Shown: positions 20,916 to 30,600 of the stretch, piece after piece | Layout of the letters: the number at the start of each line of letters is the position of its first letter | Numbering within the stretch: the first letter of the stretch is position 1 | Source of the DNA: Epithemia pelagica | Taxonomy: Eukaryota > Bacillariophyta > Bacillariophyceae > Surirellales > Surirellaceae | DNA: 64,000 nucleotides | Direction of reading: 5' to 3' | NCBI GenBank assembly: GCA_946965045.2 | Contig: OX337240.1 | Span: forward strand, 3,038,001-3,102,000 | Position numbers and translations under genes: made by a program | The notes under the pieces: generated by a model | Told to the model about the DNA's origin: nothing | Database searches by the model: none | The model's input: the letters and a program-made list of their open reading frames with translations, nothing else

Positions 20916-21930
20916 CAAAAGAAGAAGAAGAAGAAGAAGAAGCCGTACTACCACTGGAACCAATCCTCCAACCGCGTTCGCCGTTGAAGCAGCACCACGG
21001 AATGTGGACGAGTCGACCATTGTCGCACTCTGCCGCATTGGAGGAATCGACTACGGTTCCTCTTCTTCTTCTTTTTGTGGAGACACACACACACACACAG
21101 TTGCAACCAGTTCCATTCGGGTCATCCGTAGGAGTGTGTCGTGCCTCTCTCACGACGACGACAACGACAGTGAACGACCGGCACCCCATATCGACCACCC
21201 AACAACCACACACACAAAAGACATCACAACCAAAGACTCCCAGCAATACTTGTGCGATTCCCCTTTTTTCGTTCGAGACCCACCAGTCGTTGAAAGTGCC
21301 TGTCCTTCTAGGTAGCAATAACCCATATAGGACCAGAACAGCCATGGACCATCCAATCGAGAGAGACACACACACACTCTCTTGCGCGATACAAGGGACG
21401 CGCTACTCGTTCTCTACCTAGCTAGGTAGCTAGCTAATACCTAGTTACCGACAAGCTACTACTAGACAGGCACCCAAAAGTCTCGCCTCGTTGTTTGGTT
21501 GTTTGGTTATGGTCGTCACCGATTGTATTCTCTCTTTGGAATGGATGCCATGGAAAGTTATGCCACTCTCGTTCCAGGAAGTACACCATAGACGCGTACT
21601 CCCATTAGTCTTTAGAGGAGTACAAGGTGATTCGGGTCATGAGAATGAGATACATACTCGTTCTCGTAGTAGATCTACTCTACTCTACTCTACTCTACTC
21701 TACTCTACTCTACTATGAGGACGGGTACAGAAGAGAGTAGGTACAATAAATGACTCTGACTATGAATCTGGAAGGGAAAGCCACGTACTCCAAATCTCCA
21801 AAGTCTACTACCATAGTATTTTTGACTTTTCGAAAGCATTTTATTACAGGTGGAGAGAGCACTGAAATGCGCACCATTCCTTCCTTCCTCTTATTCTTCT
21901 TCTTCTTCCTCCTCCTTCCTGCTACTTAGC

Positions 21931-23631
21931 ATGGCATCTTCTTCTTCTTCCTCCTCCTCCTCCATCATGGCATCTTCTTCTTCTTTGTCGTCTTCCAAAA
22001 GATTCCGAACCACAACAAAAACAACCACAACAAGATTCCGCCCCAAACAGTTGTGGCTCTTGCTCATTCTGTTGGTCTGTGTAGGAAACGTATTGCTTTC
22101 CGTTCGCCAAATCCTTGGCTTGTTTCCACAAGAACAACAACAACAAGTGATGACCGTGGTGGGAGTTGTCTTGGAGGAGAAGGACAACCACCACCAAACC
22201 TCCAACCACAGTTGGATCCGCCAGAAACAAGACGAGGAGAATGGAACACTACCACCGCCCGCCCTCCAACAGTTCCCACTCCAAACCAGTCGTCCTCCTT
22301 TGGTTTCCAGTACCACTACAACAACAACAACTACTACTTCCACAACAAGGAAAACCATTGCCTTGCACTGTTTGCTGAATTCGCGCAATACCTTTTGCTA
22401 TGTCCATTTTCCACACACGTTGCAAGCCCTCAGTCAATGTTGGAGCTATTTTCAATCGCAAACACACGAAATTCTCCACGAGTTGGACCACCACCCACAA
22501 CAGCAGGATGGTGATGCTGTTGTTGTGGTTCCACGAATTACCACGGCGATTCATACCCATGGAATTCGGGGACGATTCCATTCCCTTAACACGGATTGGC
22601 GCGCCTCCTTGATGCAACTCATCATGACCCATGTCCGTTATGTCAATCATGCCAAACCCTCTACACTGCCCCGCCAACACCAGAGCAATCGCACCCATGA
22701 GACGCGCATCTTTCGTCCCAAGGCCGGAATCGAGGACCTCCAATTCTTTTGGAACTATTCTCATGTCCAAGCCTTGCACGAGAATTTGTACCAAACCGAA
22801 TTGTATCGCAACCAGACATTGGGTGGAACAGTAGTATCATCCAATACTACGGACGACCACAGCAACCAATCGGCAGATCCCCTTTGCATTGGATTGATAA
22901 ATCGCAAAACGGCACGACGAATTGTCAATATGGACCAATTGGAACGAGCCATTCGACAGGAATATCCTCAAGCCCTGGTCCAAGTCGTGACCATGGAAGG
23001 CATGACACCTTTACAACAATATATTTGGTGGAATCAACAATCCATTGTTGTCACGCCTCATGGGGCTGCCACAACCAATCTCATTTTTATGAAACCCGGA
23101 TCGGCCGTCTTGGAACTCTATCAACCACATTATTATTGGTGGGGATTTTGGAAATTGGCCCAAACGGCGCAGGTGCGCTATTATGCCCAGTTTCCCATTC
23201 TCCTTCCCAACGCCACCGCCCGCCATCACAGCAGCAATCACAGCCACACCCATCACACGACAACCACCACCTCCCAGCAGCAGGCGGCCGAAGTGGCACT
23301 TTTTCAAGACTTTGTCGAAACTTGCAGCGATTGGCCATGGCAACGACAACAACAAAAACTTGCAGTCTTGGAACCCTCCATTCCTCATGTGATGGTCTTG
23401 TTGCGACGGGCCGTGACGGACTGGCAACAACAACAAACACAGACAACGAGCAGTACAAGTGCCCCTCCACAACCACAAATTGTGCGCATGGAAACCAGTT
23501 GTCAGCGAGCACAGTCCTTTTACCAGCAACACAAAAATGACAACCATCTTCCGGAACAGATTCAGACACGGGTCCAACTAAGCCTTGAGGAGGATCCCCC
23601 GCAAACCCTCCTGGACCAGTATGGTGGATGA
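21931..23631 (+). CDS. GT61-family (DUF563-like) glycosyltransferase, copy 1
   Basis: A 566-aa type II membrane protein. The first ATG in frame is at 21931; a second Met 12 codons later aligns with the start of copy 2. A short Ser/Thr/Arg cytosolic tail precedes a membrane anchor at about residues 41-60 (LWLLLILLVCVGNVLL). A Thr-rich stem and the lumenal domain follow. The C-terminal hallmark is SIVVTPHGAATTNLIFMKPG, then AVLELYQPHYYWWGFW (about 370-405), as in GT61/DUF563 enzymes such as plant xylosyltransferases and EOGT. Cys pairs and several N-x-S/T sites fit a Golgi lumenal domain. The sugar and acceptor cannot be told. It belongs to a repeated cassette with a TIMP-like gene downstream, here broken. 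It is about as long as copy 2 and nearly identical to it over much of the C-terminal half. Confidence 0.88.
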   Translation: MASSSSSSSSSIMASSSSLSSSKRFRTTTKTTTTRFRPKQLWLLLILLVCVGNVLLSVRQILGLFPQEQQQQVMTVVGVVLEEKDNHHQTSNHSWIRQKQDEENGTLPPPALQQFPLQTSRPPLVSSTTTTTTTTTSTTRKTIALHCLLNSRNTFCYVHFPHTLQALSQCWSYFQSQTHEILHELDHHPQQQDGDAVVVVPRITTAIHTHGIRGRFHSLNTDWRASLMQLIMTHVRYVNHAKPSTLPRQHQSNRTHETRIFRPKAGIEDLQFFWNYSHVQALHENLYQTELYRNQTLGGTVVSSNTTDDHSNQSADPLCIGLINRKTARRIVNMDQLERAIRQEYPQALVQVVTMEGMTPLQQYIWWNQQSIVVTPHGAATTNLIFMKPGSAVLELYQPHYYWWGFWKLAQTAQVRYYAQFPILLPNATARHHSSNHSHTHHTTTTTSQQQAAEVALFQDFVETCSDWPWQRQQQKLAVLEPSIPHVMVLLRRAVTDWQQQQTQTTSSTSAPPQPQIVRMETSCQRAQSFYQQHKNDNHLPEQIQTRVQLSLEEDPPQTLLDQYGG

Positions 23632-23671
23632 CGGATGGAGAGGCCCACTGGGAAAGGACAAGGATGCTCCC

Positions 23672-23706
<35 letters not shown>

Positions 23707-25260
23707 ACTCGAAAGAAGGGATCCTGGTATCCATTCCGCTTCGAGTAGCACGAAACAATATAGGAAGGAACGAAGCGAAAACCGCTTTCGTGGCACAGAA
23801 CGCGAAAACCTCTCCCTGTTGCACAGAACGCGAAAACCTCTTCCTGTGGCACAGGACTATAAAGTACCTACTAGATAGTCTCGCCTCTCTGTTTTTGTTT
23901 GTTTCTTTGTTTCTGGTGGTCGCCACGGATCGTCCCTGGAATGGAGTGACCTGTAGGTCGAGTCGCTATATGCCATTGACGTCTGAGCTAACATACTCGC
24001 AGGAATAGTAGGTAGGTAGTTGGATCATGAGACTCTTCCTGGCGAGAGAACGGGGTACGTTTGGCTCTACTAGCTAGAGAGGGCATGCGGTATACCAGAA
24101 GACGACGGATAGCCATGATCGCAAAGGTACAGCTGAAACCCAAAAATTTTGCAAGTTTTGTTCCAAGTTCCGTTCAAATTTCGGAGGCAAGAACCATGTG
24201 AAGGATGAGTGTTCCCCTTTTGGTGGTATGAATCTGTTTATACTATAGAGGAGAATCAATCACCGCAGAACACCACCCGACAAACAACCACAGAGTCTCT
24301 GGGGATCATCCTGCAACCACCACCCGTGACCTTGGCAGCCGTGTGGCTGATGGTCCTTGTCACGGACACTTGCAAATGCCTCGGTCCTCGGTCCAAATCC
24401 ATTGCCGACCATGTGGCCGAACATGACATATGTCCATGTGGTGCACGGTGTGGGACCCGTCCAAGAAACGGGTATCCGTCGGGGAACAACAAGACATACC
24501 AAACTATTTATGGGTAGTAGAGTATCATAAACCATTGGTTGAATTTTGTGGTCCAGCACCACCACCCATTGCCAACAACATCTTGGAGTCGTCCGCCCAA
24601 GAATCATCCACATTCGATGCTCGAACTGTCGGCACACGAGTACAAACACTCTCTCTCTATTTATACGAGTACATGGTGGATGGTCCTTTCCTCCTGGCTG
24701 GGCATGCCATAACCAATCGAGGTCGGTCCTGCGGTTCGCGGTCACGCATTTCCAGCAGAGATTTTCGGTTGCGCTACCTTTGGTAGTCTGGGATGGGACT
24801 CTCTTTTCTCTGCACGGATCACTGATCACTAGGAGTACTTTTATCCTTTCTCATTTGTTTGTTTCATATTATTGGTCACGCCCAGTGTCATTCATTATTT
24901 TTTGCTCCACACATACAGCAGCCTTGCAAACTGTCGGATGGCAATGACAATAATGACGACTCTGGAACGGTGCGAAAGAGTGCAATGCTATTATTAGTAT
25001 CGATGACCCCAATCCGAAGCACACCCCAAAACGGAAGGTTCGCGCTGTCAGAGGACACCTATATCCGTGTAGTAGTCTGGAACAAAAAGGAGAGACCATG
25101 GCAACAAGATCGGTGCTCGACCTAGTTACTACTCCTAGCCACAATAGGCATTTTCATCATGGTAGCACAGGTAGGCTTTTCTCCAACGGATGCGCATACC
25201 TCTTGTAGCTCCTGCAGAGACCTCTCCAGCGCATACCTACTCTAGCTCTAGAGAGCTCCA
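23632..25260. other. Cassette 1 3' flank: TIMP-like remnant and private insertion
   Basis: Contains a (CAA)n tract at about 23671-23704. An interval at about 23770-24131 is absent from the matching flank of cassette 2 and carries two copies of a 30-bp unit with ACAGAACGCGAAAACCTCT. The TIMP-like remnant is at 24331-24475. Sequence matching the cassette 2 flank extends to about 24700. Nothing recognised is seen from 24790 to the transposon edge. Confidence 0.6.
24331..24475 (+). pseudogene. TIMP/NTR-like gene remnant, cassette 1
   Basis: This matches the 5' part of the intact gene at 42526-43275: the end of the signal peptide (LMVLVTDTCKC), then SIADHVAEHD and a damaged following stretch. At about 24475 the homology jumps to sequence that lies downstream of the gene in cassette 2 (GGGGAACAACAAGACATACC). 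About three quarters of the gene is therefore deleted. Confidence 0.75.
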
Positions 25261-25379
25261 TACCCCCAAGCGCCGGGTGAGTTTGAATCCCGCCTGAGTC
25301 GGAGAAAATATGCATTCGTGTTCTCACCCCCATGGCGCGTCCTCCAAATTTGGCGATTTCTCGATGTTGATACAAAATC
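25261..25379 (+). repeat. Left terminal inverted repeat of the helicase transposon
   Basis: It starts TACCCCCAAGCGCCGGGTGA and has a related inner block CACCCCCATGGCGCGTCCT 64 bp further in. It ends with CTCGATGTTGATACAAAATC. The matching right repeat is 32992-33092. The two C-rich blocks look like a repeated transposase-binding motif. Confidence 0.85.
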
Positions 25380-25437
25380 ATTTGCACCTCAACGCTTTCA
25401 CCGCGGACCCAAACTTGTGATACCAAGTGCATCCACC

Positions 25438-27627
25438 ATGGACCCTTCCAACCCATTCCAACGCTTTACACAGGAAACCAACACAATCGAAGAGTTATCT
25501 ACGGCGTCGCTGGTGCCTACACCGAACCACTTGGTGTCCACAGCCAACGTTCTATCTGCCCTCCGTCACCACAGCAACGAGGCCAGTGATGACCATGCAA
25601 CAAACTCCCAAGACACTTCTATTCGACCCGTCCGACCCGATTTCCCTTCCCCTCCCAATACCCCTTATGCATTACCCCTACTCGAGCAGGCCATCTTGCT
25701 GTCCTTTACTGACTGGCATGACAAAACTGCAAGACCATGGCAAGTGAACGCTTGCGGAGAAGTGATTAAGCGCCACACCATGCAACCTACGTCCTTTCCC
25801 ATCCTACGTCCTGTCCTTCTTGTCCGCTCCACCGGCGGTGGCAAGTCGGCCGTGAGAGATGTATCCGGATTTCTTTGTGGAGGGATTTCCATAACCATTG
25901 TCCCTTTATTGAGTTTGGCGGCGGACCAGACTACGAAGCTGACCGACCTTGCTTCGTCCCAAGGCCTCAATCATCGCCTGCAAGTGTTCAACCTCGACGT
26001 AATCCGTTCTCCGAAATTGAACGATACTCTTCGGAACCATCTCGAGCAGTTCACAAGCGCAGATGCGTCAAAAAAACGCGTCTTTTTGTTCACTTCCCCA
26101 CAAAAAATTACCACCAATCCACCATGGCAGGAAACTATATCGCGATGTTGTCACAATGGCACACTACGATTGATTGGGATAGATGAATGCCATCTCTATG
26201 CTTCTCACGGCATGGAATTCAGAGCCGAATTCGGGGCGTTGCGAAAGTGTCTATTCAAGATCGTTACACGACAATCAAAGATCCCCATACCAGTGCTATT
26301 TATGACGGCTACTGCATCGTCTGCAATGGTTGAGGACTTACAAACGCTGACTGGGTTGAGGTTCGATGTCACCCAAGACCTTCTTTGGCCCCATCGTCAC
26401 TCAGGCGTCCATCGCCGCAATATTTATCTTGAATTGTCCTTCAAGGATACTGCACTTCGACGGATCAAGGCAGAACTTGTAAAAACATGCCGGTCTACAA
26501 CAGGCCAGAAGATGATTGTGTATTCAAACTCAAGGAAGGCAATCCTGAATCTGCACAAGAACTGTCGTGCGGAACTCAACCGCCTCGGGATTCAAAAGGA
26601 CTTACTGTTGGTCCACGGAACAATGTTCAGAGAACAAAAGTTCCACCACACAGACCTTTTCGTGGGGAAACCACTGTCGGACGAATGTCCCACAACGGGA
26701 CGTACCTTGCGATTTGACCCTGTAGCCCTGTTTGCCACAGCAGGAACCGCGAGTTCTGGAATTGACTGTGCCGATGTGCATAAAGTCATTTTCCATGGTA
26801 TCCCTACAAGCCTACAAGACCTACTGCAATGTTCCGGTCGTTGTGGCCGGAGTCCCACAGCGACTCCGGACAATTCATCCTTCACTATTGTATTTTCCTT
26901 CAACAGTCTCGTTTCCCTCATGACGAGAATTTTCATTATCCCTAAGTATGAAGAATCGCAAAAGAAGAGCAAATCTCAGACAAGCACAACAAACAATTCC
27001 GAAGACAGTGACAAGAACAGTCTCGACTCCAAGCCTTCCGCCACAATCTCTCTGTCAGCCGACACACTTGCCATGCGCCACTGGAACAACCTTTTGCCTG
27101 TCCTTTCTGTGCTGTGTTTGAATCATGGCGGTTGCATTCATTACCAGCTCGAACAGGCCATGCTTCATCCCTTTCATGAAAAGAAATGCGACATGGCCTT
27201 TTGCTGCGATGGTGCTTGTTGGCGATGCAGCAGTGACAATCGTCGTGTTTCAACTCCACTTGATGGCCGAGTGGACAAAGGTGCTTTACAGGATTACTTC
27301 GTGCAGATTTTTATCACCAGGAAACTTTCACCAGCAAAGCTTTCCTTGCATAAGGAGTGCTTCCTAAACGAAATGCTACAATTCGCAACAGTTGGATCTG
27401 ATGGTAAAGAATCCAAACTCTTTGCGAAAAGGGTTTTCCGTTTGAAGGACAAGCGAGCGGCACGACAGCGTGCCAAAGCATTACTCTTGAAATGTTTTGC
27501 ATCTCAGATCCTTGAGCCTGAGATTGACGGCTTACAACTACGAGCTAAGCTTGGATACTATGAGAATGGAAACCCGAGGATGAACTGTGACGAGGCTTGG
27601 GCCGGCTTCAATTTATTCTCTTTCTAA
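25438..27627 (+). CDS. RecQ-like superfamily II DNA helicase encoded by the transposon
   Basis: A 729-aa product, taking the first ATG inside the TIR (25438). The helicase core begins with Walker A, RSTGGGKSAV (about residues 130-139). Motif Ia is TIVPLLSLAADQ. A DEAH-type box reads IGIDECHLY (about 245), and motif III reads VLFMTATAS. RecA lobe 2 has MIVYSNSRKA, LLVHGTM, a SGID-type motif IV/V (GTASSGIDCADVHKVIFHG) and motif VI-like QCSGRCGRSP. The order and motifs match RecQ-type helicases. A Cys-rich segment near 600 (CDMAFCCDGACWRC) resembles a zinc-binding region. It presumably unwinds DNA during transposition or repair of the donor site. It is convergent with the transposase gene, whose stop is 27 bp away. 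Long Ser/Asp linkers interrupt lobe 2. Confidence 0.9.
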   Translation: MDPSNPFQRFTQETNTIEELSTASLVPTPNHLVSTANVLSALRHHSNEASDDHATNSQDTSIRPVRPDFPSPPNTPYALPLLEQAILLSFTDWHDKTARPWQVNACGEVIKRHTMQPTSFPILRPVLLVRSTGGGKSAVRDVSGFLCGGISITIVPLLSLAADQTTKLTDLASSQGLNHRLQVFNLDVIRSPKLNDTLRNHLEQFTSADASKKRVFLFTSPQKITTNPPWQETISRCCHNGTLRLIGIDECHLYASHGMEFRAEFGALRKCLFKIVTRQSKIPIPVLFMTATASSAMVEDLQTLTGLRFDVTQDLLWPHRHSGVHRRNIYLELSFKDTALRRIKAELVKTCRSTTGQKMIVYSNSRKAILNLHKNCRAELNRLGIQKDLLLVHGTMFREQKFHHTDLFVGKPLSDECPTTGRTLRFDPVALFATAGTASSGIDCADVHKVIFHGIPTSLQDLLQCSGRCGRSPTATPDNSSFTIVFSFNSLVSLMTRIFIIPKYEESQKKSKSQTSTTNNSEDSDKNSLDSKPSATISLSADTLAMRHWNNLLPVLSVLCLNHGGCIHYQLEQAMLHPFHEKKCDMAFCCDGACWRCSSDNRRVSTPLDGRVDKGALQDYFVQIFITRKLSPAKLSLHKECFLNEMLQFATVGSDGKESKLFAKRVFRLKDKRAARQRAKALLLKCFASQILEPEIDGLQLRAKLGYYENGNPRMNCDEAWAGFNLFSF

Positions 27628-27654
27628 TGTTATTCCATATTGATAAACCTACTT

Positions 27655-30600
27655 TTATTCATTTCGGAAGCGTTCGAATGCAGCTAACGATCGCTCTAAC
27701 AAAGTATCCTGTTCGTTGTTGTCAGACGTAGTATCCAACCATCCCAAAGTCTCTCCATCATCCTCCATTTCTTCTAATCGTACGTAGAGCTTGTATCTCA
27801 GAAAGTGCTCCTCTCTCTCTTTTCGTTCAACATCTTTTCCTCGCGCCGTTATGACATTCTTTTCGGCAATTTCCTCTAGTGCTACGGCAACGACATCTTT
27901 GGAGGCGATCACATTCATGGGGACTACCTTCATGCCTTTCACTGCTGACTTCTCTATCAGTCCGTCGTCTTGGTCCTTTTCCACACTGTCAGCTCCTTCT
28001 TCATTGTCCTCCTCTTCTTGAGAGGCACTAGCATCCTCGGCATCCTCATCAACTTCATCACATCGGTTATCATCAACATCCTCTGTCTCATCCGTAGTTT
28101 CCGCCGCCTCCTCCTCAATGGCATCTTCAAGTTGCGTTTCCGGAATCTGTTCTTCGTCTTCTTCGAAGACAGTATCTTCTTGGCTATTACCCCATTCTTC
28201 ATCGTTGTCGTCCTCTTTGTCTGAAAAGACCTCCACACTTGGTTGAGTGCCGTAGCCCGATGTATCCTCCATCACTTCCACAACGGCAACTGTTTCGCCA
28301 ATGCTAAAGTAGGACCGGTCTCCCACGGACTCTTCTCCGTCTTGGTCTTTCATTGCGTTTTCCAGTTCTTCATCTTGGTCATTCATGGCCTTTTCCAGGT
28401 CAATCTCTTCGTCGTCCTCAGTCTCATCCACATCCATTTGGTCCCCCTCACGATTGTCGCCCGTTTCTTCCCCCACCCTAGCATTCTTGGCTTTCGAAAG
28501 GGGCCCCATCATGGCCTGAGCCTGGCATAACACATACTGGTGTGTGGTGTCTGCCTCAACCTTACCGTCGCCACCACACCGTCGAAGCTTTTTCTGAACC
28601 TTGAGCGTAGTCAAATCCAATGCTCTCCAAAAATGGTCTCGATCTATCACACTGGAACTGTCACGAGGAACCTCGTAACATTTTGCAAGGACCAGTAATT
28701 CGGTGACCAAAACCCTGTTCAGCTCACTCTTGGGATACGTTGTCCGCTTGTTCCGCTGGCCAGGATCTGCCAGCGCCTCTTCATTGTACTTCGCTATCTC
28801 GGCAGGGTCTCCTTCTTCCTTCACCCGTTCCGCAAGTTCCGACATCCCGTCGGCTCGACCACGAGTATAAAACTCGACAAAATGCTTAGCCCGCTGACAG
28901 GCAGTAAGCATTTGAGACACCTTAATAAACGAGGCTTCGGTTCCGAGATGGTTCATGCCCTTGAAAAAGGGCATGAGCCTCTCCATAATCTGGTCAAGGG
29001 CACTTTCCTTCTGGAAGGCGGATGCGACGCTGGCGGGTTTCTGTCGTTTAGTTCTGTTCAGTCTGAGTTGTTGTAGAACCAAAATAGGAATGCCGTGATA
29101 GTATAACTCCATGAGCCGGAGCTGCGTATTAAAGGAATTCCGTTTGTTTGTTGCGTAAAAGTAGGGCAAATACTCCACGACCATGGCCTCCATTGATATT
29201 GCATCTCCGTGCTGTTCTGCTTCGAGAAATCTCATGTACTTCTTCGTTATCAATAGGAAGTTACAGAGGTAACGTCGTAACCAATGGGGACTCTCGCGAA
29301 CCTCCCGGTTCAAGAAAGCGAGATAAGTCTTTGCAAGATACACGGCCAGATCCTCTCCGCCATTGCTGCCCTTCAGCAAGTCTTCAATCTTTACCTTCTT
29401 GACTGCATTACAAACGAATACGTCGAACATAAGTCGCTCAGTCTCTTCATAAACCAGTGCAACAAGACGGTGACATAGTCTGTAACTATTCGACACGTCG
29501 ATTGGGTCGAGACGCTTCCATTTCAACCTGTGTTGGAAGCACTGCAAGAACCCCCCATAGAATAGTCTGTATATAGATTCCAACATGTGAAATCGAACAT
29601 GGAGGTCTCCCGTAATAGGCACAACACGGTGGATCACTCGGCTTATTGCCATGGCTTGGCGATATGCCTGCCTGAAGGACACTGTTTTGGAATCAGTGAT
29701 CGCCATAACATCATCGAAAAATTGAAAGATTCGGTCAATCGACAAACCGTCACCAACAATAAAGAGCCATTTGTCGTTCCACGAAGCAGCAGGTTTGTAG
29801 ATCTTGTTGTGATCATCCCATTCGAGCAGACCATGGAGTGTCATAAAATCAAGGACAACACCGGACGCCCCGACCTTTGTGGTTTCGTCTAGCACAGATA
29901 CTGGTAGCATCAAAAGTTCAGCAACTGGGGGAAGGTGCCGCCATGTCCGAACAACTCTAGAGGCGAATTGCCGAGCCATGGTGAAAACGTTCGTATCACG
30001 CTTCTTTCTGAGCCGGTTCATAGAATAATTGATCATTTCCCGCTTAGGACATGCTGCAAATTGAATTGGCTGTAGTGTGTAGTCTAGTTCTTGTCCTTTC
30101 CGCCGTCGGATGGAAAGGTAACGTTTAATCGCACGCAATTCCGCACACCATGATACCATTTGCACGTAGCAACGGACTCGCGTTCCAGAAAAATCGAAGG
30201 GGTTTCCATCACGTTCAAGATCGGACTTGTAGGTGCCACGAAATAAGGAAGCAATAGTATCCACCAGAGATGCATGCCGATCGCTCCGATCACACTCGAA
30301 AGCCGGCATTTGATACGGAGCTGGAATATCCTGTTGGATGTAAGTTAGTGCAGGTCGAGAAAGACAGGAATAGACCCATGAAGGTAGCTTCTCAAGATAC
30401 ATAGCCATGACGAACCTGGCTGTCACTCTCGTGTAGATTGCACTCTGTCCACTTTGGAACTGTAGGCGACGGCCGTCTTGTAGGTTATCAAATACGGCAA
30501 GAAGATTTGTTACGTTTCTCAATGACCTTTGGACCTTCTGGTCATAGGTCTTGAGGCATTCTGCAACACGGCGCTCCATCGTTCGCTTTGATACGGAAAT

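Larger units (their letters stand above)
19818..21930. other. Intergenic region with tandem duplication, GT61 fossil and microsatellites
   Basis: No intact gene. 20372-20555 and 20557-20743 are near-identical tandem copies. 20868-20915 is a relic of the downstream glycosyltransferase. An (AC)n run lies near 21083-21100. A (TACTC)n run of about nine units lies at about 21670-21714. Small ORFs at 20845-21421 are GA- or AC-repeat driven. Confidence 0.6.

Noticed and set aside
20845-21421. 156- and 175-codon ORFs
   Set aside because: Driven by GAA and AC microsatellites and the glycosyltransferase relic.
23087-23926. 279-codon ORF antisense to glycosyltransferase 1
   Set aside because: Mirrors the conserved sense frame; the same mirror appears opposite copy 2.
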